This document shows positions 36,547 through 46,461 of a stretch of 64,000 nucleotides of DNA, piece by piece (positions within the stretch are counted from its first letter, which is position 1; every line of letters begins with the position of its first letter). The translations under genes were made by a program, and so were the position numbers. The notes under the pieces are model-generated. The model saw only the letters and a program-made list of their open reading frames with translations. It did not search any database and was not told the DNA's origin. The stretch is from Sansalvadorimonas sp965221135. GTDB lineage: Bacteria > Pseudomonadota > Gammaproteobacteria > Pseudomonadales > Endozoicomonadaceae. Location: the NCBI GenBank assembly GCA_965221135.1, contig CBDCRZ010000121.1, positions 744,001 through 808,000 on the forward strand, read 5' to 3'.

Positions 36547-36587
36547 GAACTCTTTATAGAACTCTTTATAGAACCCTTATAGAACCC
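36547..36587. repeat. Short tandem repeat upstream of alaS
   Basis: GAACTCTTTATA occurs twice exactly and a third time with changes, ending 9 bp before the alaS start. Copy-number change here could alter alaS leader spacing. Confidence 0.6.
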
Positions 36588-36818
36588 GTGCTTAGGGAAA
36601 GCGTGCGGGAACTCTTTGAGGAAGTCTTTTGCCTCTTAATCCCTGATGTTTTGCTTACTGCACAGGAAAAGGGCCAGAATGGCGGCATTATATAACGATG
36701 GTGGCGGACTGTAAGGGGAAACACCTGAATATTTCGAACAGTCTTTAAAAGCTGTAGAAGTATCCCAACGGCGGCCACCCTGCTTCTGCATATCACGGTA
36801 CAACCGAGACCTGTTCAA

Positions 36819-38546
36819 TTAGAACGTGGAGCGTGATGGGATAAATATAGTTCTACCTTCACTCATGTCCTCTCTTATATATCCTCTGGCTTCCATATCT
36901 TTGGCTTTGCTCTCCAAGGTCGCAGAGTGAATACTGTCACCATAAAAACTTGAACTGGCGGCCGTGCCTTGAACATCAACAATGATATAGCCTTGGTTAG
37001 CCAGTATCTGAATCCAGTTACTCATATGTTCAGCAATAATCACATTTTCCAAAACTTTTGCTCTGCGGGCCAGCTTACGTAGCCGGTCTCTGGACACAGG
37101 CTGTTTCATACCCAGCCAGACTCTCTGAAAATACTCCAGCTCTTCCTGGTTTGTACGTTTAGCCATGGCTTCTATTGTTCTGGAAACCAGTCGCTGCGTA
37201 AGCATATGCTGCACCTGTTCAGGTGCATTGAGGGCGGGGATATCATAGAACGCATATGTGCCCTTTTTCCCGGGAAACCGTATGGCCCCTCCCAAAAACC
37301 AGAATTCAATCATGCTTGAGTCCATAACCCTGGCCCAGCATTCGTCCTTGATTCCGGATAAATCCTTAAGAGTCATTCCTGCTCTTTTCAAATTCACAAA
37401 TTGAAGTAAATGAGAGACGGTACCATGAGTAAGGTGACCTCCGTGCATGGCCAGATCCGTAAAAGCACGACCTTGAGTATGCTTCTTCACCTGTTCAGGT
37501 GGGATATAGCCCATAAACACGGGTGATGGATGCCTGACATCTCCTGATATTTGATAGTCAAGAATACCCTTCAACTGTTCGAAGTATGTTGCCCATTGTT
37601 TTTGTTCTTTGGGGGAAGCATAGTCAGAAACATCATTCCCTCTGGGGTTGGAAAGAACAATATACTGATGAATAATATCCATATTTCCAAACGCTTGCGC
37701 TACATCTATACCACCAATAGTGCTGAGTTTAGCCTTTGTTACCTGCTCTGGAACTATCATCGTATTCGAATGAAAATACCGGTTAAAATAACTTTTTTGA
37801 ATGCCGTCTGATTCTATAGAGCCAAGGCCCTTGAAAGGAAAAACAGAGAATCCTTTGTTTTTTTCTTCCAGCAGAGCCCGGTATTGTGAACTGGATAAAT
37901 GCATAATCTTATGCTGGTGAATCTTTTGAATCCTGGATAGATCAAGTGTTTGATTTTTCTCTTCGAGTTTTTGACCCAGTTCAATAACAACGGAAAACAA
38001 AGAAACCGGGTCAAAGCGTGACGAGAGCTTTACTCTCTCTTTGAACTTAGGGCACCCATCTCTGGCATAGTCTTCCATTTTTTGGTACTTCCCTGTTTCC
38101 AGCGCGTTGAACCCTGCCTTCTCCATAGGGATACGGACATGCGTGTAATACCAGATCAACTCATCCGTATTAGCCAGAGAGAAACCTTCCTGAAATTCGG
38201 GCGTTCCTGAATTGTCATTGTCAAAGAAGCAAGCATGCCCGAGCTTGGTGAAACTGGAATCTTCAAAAAAATCGGTGGCTATTTTATTCCTGACTTTCTC
38301 TGCTGTACCGTCGTAAGGATAATAAAGTTGATGGTGATTCTGACTGCAATCCCTGGCGTATTTGGACTTTAACCTGTTACGCAGTTTTTGAGCTAAAGGG
38401 CCATTAATTATTTCGTCATTCAAAAACTCACCATTTATCATCATGCCAAAGGCCAGAGCGGGCGTGTCGCTGGCAAAGGTTGTTATGGGGTAGAGAGAGA
38501 ATACAGAAGACAGGATAAGGGAAATAAAATGTTTGTGAGTTTTCAT
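36819..38546 (-). CDS. Secreted hypothetical protein, 575 residues
   Basis: ATG 38546 follows GGAGTCAGT. A Sec signal peptide is clear (KTHKHFISLILSSVFSL... TTFAS/DTP). The mature part is largely soluble, with several Cys, a block NGPLAQKLRNRLKSKYARDC, a distinctive AMHGGHLTHGTVSHLLQF and KDECWARVMDSSMIEFWFLG. No catalytic motif I can name. Regions of GxGGH-type spacing could suggest a metal site, but this is weak. It is one of several accessory genes between alaS and recX, transcribed alone judging by long gaps on both sides. Confidence 0.6.
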   Translation of the reverse strand: MKTHKHFISLILSSVFSLYPITTFASDTPALAFGMMINGEFLNDEIINGPLAQKLRNRLKSKYARDCSQNHHQLYYPYDGTAEKVRNKIATDFFEDSSFTKLGHACFFDNDNSGTPEFQEGFSLANTDELIWYYTHVRIPMEKAGFNALETGKYQKMEDYARDGCPKFKERVKLSSRFDPVSLFSVVIELGQKLEEKNQTLDLSRIQKIHQHKIMHLSSSQYRALLEEKNKGFSVFPFKGLGSIESDGIQKSYFNRYFHSNTMIVPEQVTKAKLSTIGGIDVAQAFGNMDIIHQYIVLSNPRGNDVSDYASPKEQKQWATYFEQLKGILDYQISGDVRHPSPVFMGYIPPEQVKKHTQGRAFTDLAMHGGHLTHGTVSHLLQFVNLKRAGMTLKDLSGIKDECWARVMDSSMIEFWFLGGAIRFPGKKGTYAFYDIPALNAPEQVQHMLTQRLVSRTIEAMAKRTNQEELEYFQRVWLGMKQPVSRDRLRKLARRAKVLENVIIAEHMSNWIQILANQGYIIVDVQGTAASSSFYGDSIHSATLESKAKDMEARGYIREDMSEGRTIFIPSRSTF

Positions 38547-38889
38547 ACTGACTCCAATTGACTGCCCCGATAAAGAATAAAAACCATAGAAATAACGCCG
38601 TTAAGTCAGAGATTATTTGATGAGGTAAAAGTTCAATGGCGTACGGATGAAATGCCTCAATGCTCTTTCATTGTTAGTAGTCTTAAGTCAAATGTTAGAA
38701 AAGAAGAGCAATTTTCTGTCTCCGGCTTCTTTTACTCTCAATGACCCAAGCTCCTCAGAATACATAGTGTCCTGGTGCAGGCCTGCTCGTTAGCACGGCT
38801 AAATCCGATATGGGAGACACAAGGGAGTCACTTTTATCAAGCCATATTCAAAGTGATAGCTGATAAATCCCTGTAATCAGACGCATTCA
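38547..38889. other. Intergenic, nothing recognised
   Basis: 343 bp upstream of the secreted protein gene. No frame, hairpin or repeat stood out; its promoter should lie here. Confidence 0.4.
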
Positions 38890-39585
38890 TTAAACAGGCT
38901 CATTTAACCGTTGACAACACAATCGTTCCAGAGCATCAGACCCGGGAACGGGTAAAGACTGCCGTGCAGCTTGATACCACTCATTAAACACATCAAAAAA
39001 ATCATTCACCACATCAGCCGCCTGCCCTGCTCCCATCCAGGCCAGACACTCTGCACCCACTTCGGCCGTACACAGGTGTTCAGCTTTCTGCGAGCGGCGA
39101 AGGTTATAACGTGAAGGCGACGAAGGCTTTATACTCAGTACCGGCAGATTATGAAGATAAGGGCTGTGGTTATACATTTTTCGGGACTGCTGCCAGGTAG
39201 CATCCAGCAGAATAAACACTGGCTGTCGCCCATCAACCAGCGCAGCCTGAACATCCTCTTTCTGTGCGTGAGGGTTATGTTCTGCAAGGGCTGCTGGATA
39301 GACGAGTATCGGGTAGCGATCTTTGCGGGCTAACAGGTGCAGCAGGCGAAAGTCGGGTTCTGTACGCTGCCAGATGGTGCGACCACCACCGGGAACAGAT
39401 GACAATAACAATCTACCTGTATTCGTAGGTTTATATTGTTCGTTGTAATGCATCAGCAGCCAGAAAGATGCCTGAACCTCAATACAGGGGGTAATTTCAC
39501 AAATACACCCCTGTTTGAGCATCTGGCACAGGTCACAGCGTTGAACACTGGAGCCTTTCGTTTGAAAGGGACGACGTTGAATCAC
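38890..39585 (-). CDS. tapT: DTW-domain tRNA-uridine aminocarboxypropyltransferase (TapT/YfiP-like)
   Basis: 231 residues from GTG 39585 (the only start in frame, GGA eleven bases upstream). The family transfers the 3-amino-3-carboxypropyl group of SAM to U47 of tRNA (acp3U). Visible signatures: an N-terminal Cys cluster (CDLCQMLKQGCIC), HYNEQYKPTNTGRLLL, and LLDATWQQSRKM, the DTW-type block (here Asp-Ala-Thr-Trp). Length fits the family. It stands between two unrelated accessory genes, so it is probably independently expressed. Confidence 0.8.
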   Translation of the reverse strand: MIQRRPFQTKGSSVQRCDLCQMLKQGCICEITPCIEVQASFWLLMHYNEQYKPTNTGRLLLSSVPGGGRTIWQRTEPDFRLLHLLARKDRYPILVYPAALAEHNPHAQKEDVQAALVDGRQPVFILLDATWQQSRKMYNHSPYLHNLPVLSIKPSSPSRYNLRRSQKAEHLCTAEVGAECLAWMGAGQAADVVNDFFDVFNEWYQAARQSLPVPGSDALERLCCQRLNEPV

Positions 39586-39657
39586 TCAAAATATCCATTA
39601 TAAAAATCACTATCCACCCGGGATACTATTCCTTCAAGGATGGCATCAGGCACTTCA

Positions 39658-41868
39658 TCAATAGGGCCAGGATGTCAGCAGGTAACCTTCGTCCCGTTTC
39701 TGTTTAACCAGCTCGCAGGCATCATATGCGTCCCGGCTCGTATAAGAATGCACCCAGAGTTTAACCTGCCCATTTTCAACTATGCCCAGCACCGCATGCA
39801 ACGTTGGCGGAAGAGGGTCTCTTCCTTCAGGTTCAGGCAAGGGATACTTCTTACCCAGAGCCTCCATATGGCAAAGGCGGACTGGATCAACATGAGGCAT
39901 AGAGCGGTTGCGCAACATGCACACGACATCCCTGGGGTTCAAGCCTGGATTTTGCGCCACAACATCAGTGAAGAAATACTCGGCCTGTCGGTTGCTGGCC
40001 TTGGACAGCCAAGTCTGATTGATTTTCAGGTAAGTGTAGGTTTCGTTAGCTTTGATTGTAATATCATCTAAGAATAATCCCATATCCTCGGACTCTTTCT
40101 TTTGCCCGGGTTGACCACTTAGCCTACGCTGCTCATGTATCCGGTGATATTCATAGAGCCAGGCAGCTTCTCGCGGTCTCTGGTTGAGCCGGGTGAATAC
40201 CGACTTCATATCAAGACATTCTTTCCCGGGCAACAGTGTTTCAGCGACCTCCCGGGTCAGCAGCTCCACATCAATATCCAATTGCTCCATTAATGCATAC
40301 TTCGACTGCAGGCTTTTTATTTCTAACCAGGATTTTGCAACGCTTTCAGATTGCACCTTCGGTATTACGGCAGGTATTCGGGTATCCGGCGCCGGGAGCA
40401 CAGTATCGCAGGACGGCCGCTGGTTCTGCCCGCTGCTTTCCGTACTTACACAGCCAACTGCCTCCTGATCAAACCTGTCTGATTCCGTGACCGGTACAAA
40501 GCTTCTGTTCCAGCAAATCTGATCTGCGCACTTAGCCGTCACAAGCCCGGATTCAAGCAACCACTTGGCTGCATTTCGAAGGTCTATCTGTTTAACATCC
40601 TTGAACCGGACAGGCAGATCTTGAAATTTAACCTTTACCTGGCAAAACGCAATTTCCGACAGAACCCCCTTCAACAGGCCTAGTCTGGAGCCCTGCTCAT
40701 GTAAGATATAAGCCAGCACCAACTCCACAGCTTTGAAAGACGGAACCGAGGTTTTTCCGGGATTTTGATAAAGCTCTTTTATCCATTGACACAAACATTC
40801 CTGCGTTGCCGTGTCCGCATAGGGAAATATTTCTAAAATCTTGAGCACCAGATGGTAAGCGTCATGCTCAAAAAAAGCTGCCGGACTCATCAGGAAACCA
40901 TCCGCCAGCGTCTCTGCCTGCATTGATACACCCAGCAACCAGACAGGCAAAAAGAAACCCAGATTCAGGTCCTTGATCTCAAGCTCGCCAGCCCAGGGAA
41001 TCATGAGCTGACCAGATTTAAACGCTTTGAAACCACTGTATTTGTCGTCTTCGTCATCTCTGTTAAGCGCGGAAGAAAAATAAAGCAGGCTCAACTGTCT
41101 GGCAAAACTGTCAGTGTCTGTTCTCATAAGGTGCCAGGGTACCGTTTGCAGCTTTTCCAGAGAGCAGTAAGGTGCATAGAAAGAAATCTGGTTACGTCTC
41201 AGATGGTATTTAAACTGCTGATCCAGCTCACTCCTGCCTTTTGAATGCAGAACACTTAAGGAGGCAACGGTATCCACATCACATTGACGAACCAAATCCA
41301 GATAATCAAAAAAGGATTTATAATGCAGCGACTGGTAGGTCAAAAACAGTGATTCCTGATAGGGAAAACCTTTCGCTGGCAAGCGGTTCAGAAGATCCTT
41401 TTGCTCCAGCAGTATTCTTCTTTCACTGGGTGTAAGCCCCGGCCTGTCAAGCAAGGTCTCCATCCCCCTGTTCAGGCTGTCGAGGGTTCTCGCCATGCCC
41501 GGCATGGGAAACTGGTCTGGATACTGTCGTGCGTAACGTTGCAGCTGTGTGGCTTTATCCATGGCAAGCGTATGCAGGACTTGATCAAAATGCTGGCACT
41601 GACTGTAATCTGGTACCTCAACCCCTGAAGCCATTGTTCTCACAGGCGGCTGATAGAGTAAGGGAATGGTTCCAGCGCAGAAAGATACTGATTCAAAACG
41701 AGATCCGTTTTCATCTTTTACACACTCAGATGCCGAAAGCCTGTTTTCAGAGGAGTCACAAGACTTAACCAGCGCTCTTTCCCTTTTGAGTCCTGCCGCT
41801 TCAGGGACAGAAGAAACAGAAGGGCCTGAGGCCGCAAGGCAAGGTTGCTGTATAGGGCTGGGGTCCAT
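39658..41868 (-). CDS. Large hypothetical protein, 736 residues
   Basis: ATG 41868 (MDPSPIQQPCL) has AGGGATG about ten bases upstream. A Ser/Pro-rich, probably disordered leader of ~90 residues precedes a mostly helical body with many charged residues (e.g. SERRILLEQKDLLNRLPAK). There is no signal peptide; one hydrophobic patch (LGFFLPVWLLGVSMQ) is not a clear membrane span. I recognise no domain. Disordered leader, length and lack of homology to core genes are typical of injected effectors, but this is inference. Confidence 0.55.
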   Translation of the reverse strand: MDPSPIQQPCLAASGPSVSSVPEAAGLKRERALVKSCDSSENRLSASECVKDENGSRFESVSFCAGTIPLLYQPPVRTMASGVEVPDYSQCQHFDQVLHTLAMDKATQLQRYARQYPDQFPMPGMARTLDSLNRGMETLLDRPGLTPSERRILLEQKDLLNRLPAKGFPYQESLFLTYQSLHYKSFFDYLDLVRQCDVDTVASLSVLHSKGRSELDQQFKYHLRRNQISFYAPYCSLEKLQTVPWHLMRTDTDSFARQLSLLYFSSALNRDDEDDKYSGFKAFKSGQLMIPWAGELEIKDLNLGFFLPVWLLGVSMQAETLADGFLMSPAAFFEHDAYHLVLKILEIFPYADTATQECLCQWIKELYQNPGKTSVPSFKAVELVLAYILHEQGSRLGLLKGVLSEIAFCQVKVKFQDLPVRFKDVKQIDLRNAAKWLLESGLVTAKCADQICWNRSFVPVTESDRFDQEAVGCVSTESSGQNQRPSCDTVLPAPDTRIPAVIPKVQSESVAKSWLEIKSLQSKYALMEQLDIDVELLTREVAETLLPGKECLDMKSVFTRLNQRPREAAWLYEYHRIHEQRRLSGQPGQKKESEDMGLFLDDITIKANETYTYLKINQTWLSKASNRQAEYFFTDVVAQNPGLNPRDVVCMLRNRSMPHVDPVRLCHMEALGKKYPLPEPEGRDPLPPTLHAVLGIVENGQVKLWVHSYTSRDAYDACELVKQKRDEGYLLTSWPY

Positions 41869-42058
41869 CGTGGTGACATCCCTGTTACTATTTTTTCAAC
41901 ATAGATGCAGATTCTGCCTTGTTAGACGTCTCTTAAAACGTAAAGTTCAATGGTTCAGATATGTCCATAACCCTAAAGCCGTTACCTTCCTGGAATAGCG
42001 ACTCTTGAGCCCTTCTACATATTGCTAATCCTATTGTTACTCTGTTTGACTTATAACT

Positions 42059-43534
42059 TCATTCACCATCATGAATATTTCTTTTTCTGCCACTGCATCT
42101 GCGGTGTTTAGCTCTTTTGGCTATTGGCGGCAATGACTGTTCAACGTCTTCTCTCACTTTTCTCATTCTGAGGATTTTGATTCGTTGCTGCTTATCCTGG
42201 GGTAACCTTCCGGGCGACTGAGCCCCATCCTGCAGAGCTGTTTGTGAGACCTGAATGGTTTCCGCAGTCTTAGCTGCTTTTAATATCTCAGCGGCTTTCA
42301 CTACCTGAGCGGCTCGTGCTTTCAGCTCTCCTTTCAAGGCCATAACTTCATCCAACTCAACTTTTGCCTGTTGCGCTTTAGATTCAGCCGTTCTCAATTG
42401 CCGACGAAGACACTCAACAGACTCCTGGAGGCGTTTATTTTTGTCTACAAGGCTCTTTGTTCTTTTCGCTTCCTCCTTTTTATACTTACGATATTCAGTA
42501 GTCTGTTTTTCAAGTTTTTCAGCCTGTAATTCCGGGGAAATCTCACCAAGGTGTGAACAGGTGACACGAGCATCTACTACTTTAGATGTATTGGTAAGCA
42601 GGTCAAAAGCTGGAAAACTCATTACACAGCTGACCATTTTTTTATCCTTTGTTGCGAGGATCGCATTACTAGCCAACTCTACTGGAACGGTCTCAACGGT
42701 ATTTACTTCCCCTTGATGTTGAATGGTGTGTTTTATGAGTACATCTTCTAAATATTGCTCGAAGCCCTGCAAGGTTGTCACTTTCTGAGAGGGAGACCCA
42801 AGTTTTCTGTACACAGCCTTCATCATGTCACTTAATTCTACAGCTGGTAGCGAAGCCTCACTGTTTTGTTTGCGTTGCTTCTCCTTACTTTTTTCTTTCT
42901 TCAACTGCCGGTTTTCAGATTTCAGCTTATCGCTTTTTCCCTGCAAACTCTGAACTTCTGACTGTAACTTCTGAATATTTCTTAGTAAATCCTGAGTTTC
43001 TTCATGTGAAACCTGAACTTTTTCTCTTAATTCAGTGACTAAGCGCTCCTGAGATTTTCTTTCCAGTTCCAGATCTTGAAGATATTTCTGTGTCAGCTGC
43101 TCCGAGCACTGGAGGGATTGATCCTCCTGACCGTCGCAGAACAGATCACTTTGCTCTATAAACGAACAATCCTGAATTAAACTAGCTGTGGGTGAAGGCA
43201 AAGAACGGAACCCTACCGGTGAAACCGATTTCGCTTCCCTGCTCTTTAACATGACCGGAACCGGCACACTGAAAAGATCATCAAAGATGCATGATTGGGC
43301 ACTGTTGCTCCCCTCCCGGCCTGGGGAGGGAGTACCAGCAGGAAGCCACTTATCAGTTAATTCGACCGGGCTGTCAGGGTAAGGAAAAACGGGTGAACTC
43401 ATAGATGAACTCTCAAGTCCTAACTCATACAATCTTCTCTTTAAGACAACGCTGGAACATGTCCTGCTGACGGGTGGTAACCATAATGTTTTCTGGCTTG
43501 CTGGTCTCTTCTTACACCAGAATGAAGAATCCAT
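42059..43534 (-). CDS. Coiled-coil protein with basic C-terminus, paralog B
   Basis: 491 residues from ATG 43534 (no strong ribosome site), 25 bp after the stop of its upstream paralog, so probably one transcript. A Ser/Pro-rich leader (~130 residues) is followed by long heptad-rich coiled coils (TQKYLQDLELERKSQERLV; IQKLQSEVQSLQGKSDKLKS), a short globular segment and a second coil. The end carries AKRAKHRRCSGRKRN, a dense Lys/Arg cluster resembling a eukaryotic nuclear-localisation signal. No export signal. Function unknown; effector or structural scaffold are possibilities. Confidence 0.6.
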   Translation of the reverse strand: MDSSFWCKKRPASQKTLWLPPVSRTCSSVVLKRRLYELGLESSSMSSPVFPYPDSPVELTDKWLPAGTPSPGREGSNSAQSCIFDDLFSVPVPVMLKSREAKSVSPVGFRSLPSPTASLIQDCSFIEQSDLFCDGQEDQSLQCSEQLTQKYLQDLELERKSQERLVTELREKVQVSHEETQDLLRNIQKLQSEVQSLQGKSDKLKSENRQLKKEKSKEKQRKQNSEASLPAVELSDMMKAVYRKLGSPSQKVTTLQGFEQYLEDVLIKHTIQHQGEVNTVETVPVELASNAILATKDKKMVSCVMSFPAFDLLTNTSKVVDARVTCSHLGEISPELQAEKLEKQTTEYRKYKKEEAKRTKSLVDKNKRLQESVECLRRQLRTAESKAQQAKVELDEVMALKGELKARAAQVVKAAEILKAAKTAETIQVSQTALQDGAQSPGRLPQDKQQRIKILRMRKVREDVEQSLPPIAKRAKHRRCSGRKRNIHDGE

Positions 43535-43559
43535 GATGAGCGTTTCTTTTACTGCCCCT

Positions 43560-45095
43560 CTATCTGCGGTATCTGGCTCGTTTGGCTTTTGGCCCTGACT
43601 GTTCAGCGTCTTCTTTCGCTTGGCTCATTCCGCAGATTTTCACTCGTGGGCGCTTATTTTTGAGTAACCCTCCAGGCGGCTGAACCTCTTGCAACAGGGC
43701 AGCTTGTGGAGCCTGGATTTCGTTCGATACACCTTCTGTCGTTTGGGCTGCAGCTTCAGAGTTAATCTTTTCCAATTGCAGCTCAAGACGCTGAACAGAC
43801 TCCTGCAACTGTAAATTTCGCTCTACAAGTCTCTTTTTGCTTTCCCTTTTCGCCCGTCTCAGCACATTCAATTCCTTCCTGTCCTCCTCTCTCCGCACAT
43901 CCCGTCTAACAATCAGTTGTTCAATACGTCCAAGCTTTTTGGCCTGTTCTTCCGGAGCAAGCGCACCAGGGCTTGAAAATGTAACTCGACACTCTACTGC
44001 TTCAACGATCTCGGTGCTCGAGTCATAGGTTGGAACGTATGTTATAAAGCTGGCCATTTCATCATGCCGTGAAGCGTGGAGCGCATATTCAACCCACTCA
44101 CTGGGAAAAGTGTCAATAACTTTTGCTGGCTCTATATGTTTAGCTGTGTGTGTTTTGGGTCCGTCTTCTGAAGATTCATCCGTGTGTTCTATAAGTGCGT
44201 TTTCTAAACATTCATCAGAGTGTTCTCTGCGTGCGTCTTTTGAAGATTCATCCATGTATTTTCTGAGTGCGTCTTTTGAAGATTCATCCATGTATTTTCT
44301 GAGTGCGTCTTCTAAATACTGCTCGAAACCCTTCATTGTTGTCGTTTTCTGAGCGGGGGATCCCAGCCTGCTGTACAAAACCTTCACTATATTGTTTAGT
44401 TTTATTTCAGCCAGCCGGGGTTTTTCACTACCCTGTTTGAGTAGTTCATTAATTTTTATTTGTTTTTTTTTCGATTTCTTTAATTTCGATTTTTTTAATT
44501 TAATCTTCTTTGATTTAGGCTTCATTCTTCCAATTTTTTTATTCAAGCCCTGAATTAATACTGCTTGAATACCAATAGATTCCTCCTGTTCTTGTATTCT
44601 GGATTCCTGCTCTTTTATTGTAGATTCCTGATCTCGTATTTTAGATAATAGCAGGGCGTGATCCTCCAGAGATAAATCCTCTTGACACTGGATGGGTTGA
44701 TCAACCCACTCCCGGGGTAGAAACGAATAAGCCTGATCCAATTGGTCTGTTGATGAAGATAAATAACTGGCCGCAGGCGATGAAGCCCGCGTCATGCACC
44801 TTTTCTCTAATAGTTGTTGAGACGATTCACTGAGAAGTTCATCACCAAAGAATGGCTGGGGACTACTGCTCTGTTCCTTGCCAGGGGATGAAGTGTGAAC
44901 AGAAATCCACTGCGATAATCTGACCGGGCTATCAGAAACCGGGATAGCAGCAGAAACAGGAGAAGGAGAAGCTGAAGCAGCAGCAGAAACAGTTAAATCT
45001 GAAGGTCTCATAGGTTCACTCGGGAGCTCTCGGATATACAATGTTTCCTCTAAGACAACACAGGTACAAACATTGCTGAGCGATGGTAACCACAT
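43560..45095 (-). CDS. Coiled-coil protein with basic C-terminus, paralog A
   Basis: 511 residues from ATG 45095 (MWLPSLSNVC), which lacks a good ribosome site. Comparison with paralog B shows the true 5' end probably began at ATG 45123 (MKSSASQK) and was lost by a one-base insertion near 45098. Both share a Ser/Pro leader, a coil, an ASFITYVPTYDSST-like segment (paralog B: MSFPAFDLLTNTS) and a final KICGMSQAKEDAEQS plus KAKRARYRR. Residues ~285-325 contain tandem DALRKYMDESSK units, encoded by a repeated DNA segment at 44225-44305. Function unknown. Confidence 0.6.
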   Translation of the reverse strand: MWLPSLSNVCTCVVLEETLYIRELPSEPMRPSDLTVSAAASASPSPVSAAIPVSDSPVRLSQWISVHTSSPGKEQSSSPQPFFGDELLSESSQQLLEKRCMTRASSPAASYLSSSTDQLDQAYSFLPREWVDQPIQCQEDLSLEDHALLLSKIRDQESTIKEQESRIQEQEESIGIQAVLIQGLNKKIGRMKPKSKKIKLKKSKLKKSKKKQIKINELLKQGSEKPRLAEIKLNNIVKVLYSRLGSPAQKTTTMKGFEQYLEDALRKYMDESSKDALRKYMDESSKDARREHSDECLENALIEHTDESSEDGPKTHTAKHIEPAKVIDTFPSEWVEYALHASRHDEMASFITYVPTYDSSTEIVEAVECRVTFSSPGALAPEEQAKKLGRIEQLIVRRDVRREEDRKELNVLRRAKRESKKRLVERNLQLQESVQRLELQLEKINSEAAAQTTEGVSNEIQAPQAALLQEVQPPGGLLKNKRPRVKICGMSQAKEDAEQSGPKAKRARYRR

Positions 45096-45140
45096 TGTTC
45101 TTCTGGCTTGCAGAGCTCTTCATTAACCTATAGGAATGAC

Positions 45141-46349
45141 TCAAATACGCCCATTATGAAAGTCTTTCTCAGCCCTGGTGACCTTTTCAAGATAACGGCG
45201 CGACTCACTCAGTGGGTGTCGCCTGGTAAGTGCCCAGTACACCTGCGCTGGCGTCAGTGTATTAATATCACTGACCGCCCGCATACGATTGCGGTTGAAC
45301 GTACGGAACACATTGCCTGCACCTCCATTGTAGGCAGAAATCACCGCATAGCGACGAGACAGCGGGTCCCGAATATTCTTTAGATAAATAGTATCGAGTA
45401 TATGGATATAAGCGGTGCCGGTATCAATATTATTGTGAGGGTTAAACAGGTAATTCCGACTGGGACTGTCATTGCGCTTCTTGATACGCTGAAAGACATC
45501 ACGCCCGGCCGTTCCTGAAACCACCTGCATCAAACCATAAGCATTGGCATGACTGACTGCGTAGGGATTAAAGCTGCTTTCAGTGCGCATAATGGCATAA
45601 ATCAAGCTTTCATCAACGCGATACTTGCGGGAGTGTTTCTGTACCAATGTCGCATATTGATACTGCCGTTTTTCCATATGATCTTTAACAAGATTAAACT
45701 CAACCGCATACACCTGCCCATGGGCCGAATTCTGGCGACTCATGCGGTTGCGAATCAAGTAATCCGCATACTTCCCAGCCCGCCAGGACCACCGAATTGG
45801 TTGTCCTCTATTGTCTAATACCTGACGGTAGAGCACTGGCTCTTCACCCAGCTCGACTTCTTTATCAGAAAACAGATCAACACTTTCCGGGTCATCGGGG
45901 GTTAACAGAGTGACAACGATGGCGTGACGCAAGTCTTTCTGGTCAAGTGTTTCGACCCGCACCTTACCCTGATCAAAATTTACAGCCACACGGGTACGGT
46001 AATTGTTCGAGTATTTTACATACTCCTTGCGGGAAGCACTTTTTCTATCACCCCAGTTCATCTCTACTTCTTTAGCCAGTGTGCGGATCAGGGTTTCAAA
46101 GGCAATTTCATCCAGCTGTTCCGGACTCTTCACCCCCTTGGCTACAGTCTCCTTTACAACCTCGCTGACTACTTTTTGGGCGGTTTGCTTCCAGTAGTCA
46201 CTACTGGAGACCGAAGCCGAATCTGTAGCTGAAGCATTACGGTCATACACCACAGGCGAAGAAGCAGAACAACCCATCAGCTGAGTGAGAGTCAACGCAC
46301 TGAGCGCAAAAAAAATAAAATACGAGAACTGCCTGATAGGGCATAGCAT
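45141..46349 (-). CDS. mltC: Membrane-bound lytic murein transglycosylase C
   Basis: 402 residues. Lipoprotein signal with lipobox LMGC at residues ~24-27. An N-terminal MltC-type domain (about 60-210) is followed by the lysozyme-like SLT domain: YAIMRTESSFNPYAVSHANA holds the catalytic Glu, then GLMQV and AVISAYNGGAGNV. It cleaves the MurNAc-GlcNAc bond to 1,6-anhydro-MurNAc at the outer-membrane face, in wall turnover and septum splitting. It is downstream of recX with a ~110-bp gap. Confidence 0.9.
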   Translation of the reverse strand: MLCPIRQFSYFIFFALSALTLTQLMGCSASSPVVYDRNASATDSASVSSSDYWKQTAQKVVSEVVKETVAKGVKSPEQLDEIAFETLIRTLAKEVEMNWGDRKSASRKEYVKYSNNYRTRVAVNFDQGKVRVETLDQKDLRHAIVVTLLTPDDPESVDLFSDKEVELGEEPVLYRQVLDNRGQPIRWSWRAGKYADYLIRNRMSRQNSAHGQVYAVEFNLVKDHMEKRQYQYATLVQKHSRKYRVDESLIYAIMRTESSFNPYAVSHANAYGLMQVVSGTAGRDVFQRIKKRNDSPSRNYLFNPHNNIDTGTAYIHILDTIYLKNIRDPLSRRYAVISAYNGGAGNVFRTFNRNRMRAVSDINTLTPAQVYWALTRRHPLSESRRYLEKVTRAEKDFHNGRI

Positions 46350-46461
46350 GCCTTAGTCACATCCTTGTCAACTCTTGTTGTGCCAGTATTCTACCAGAAT
46401 TGCCGAGTCAGGGGATGAGAACAGAGCGATGAAATCTATTCAGGAAAGGGTAAAAGCGGAG

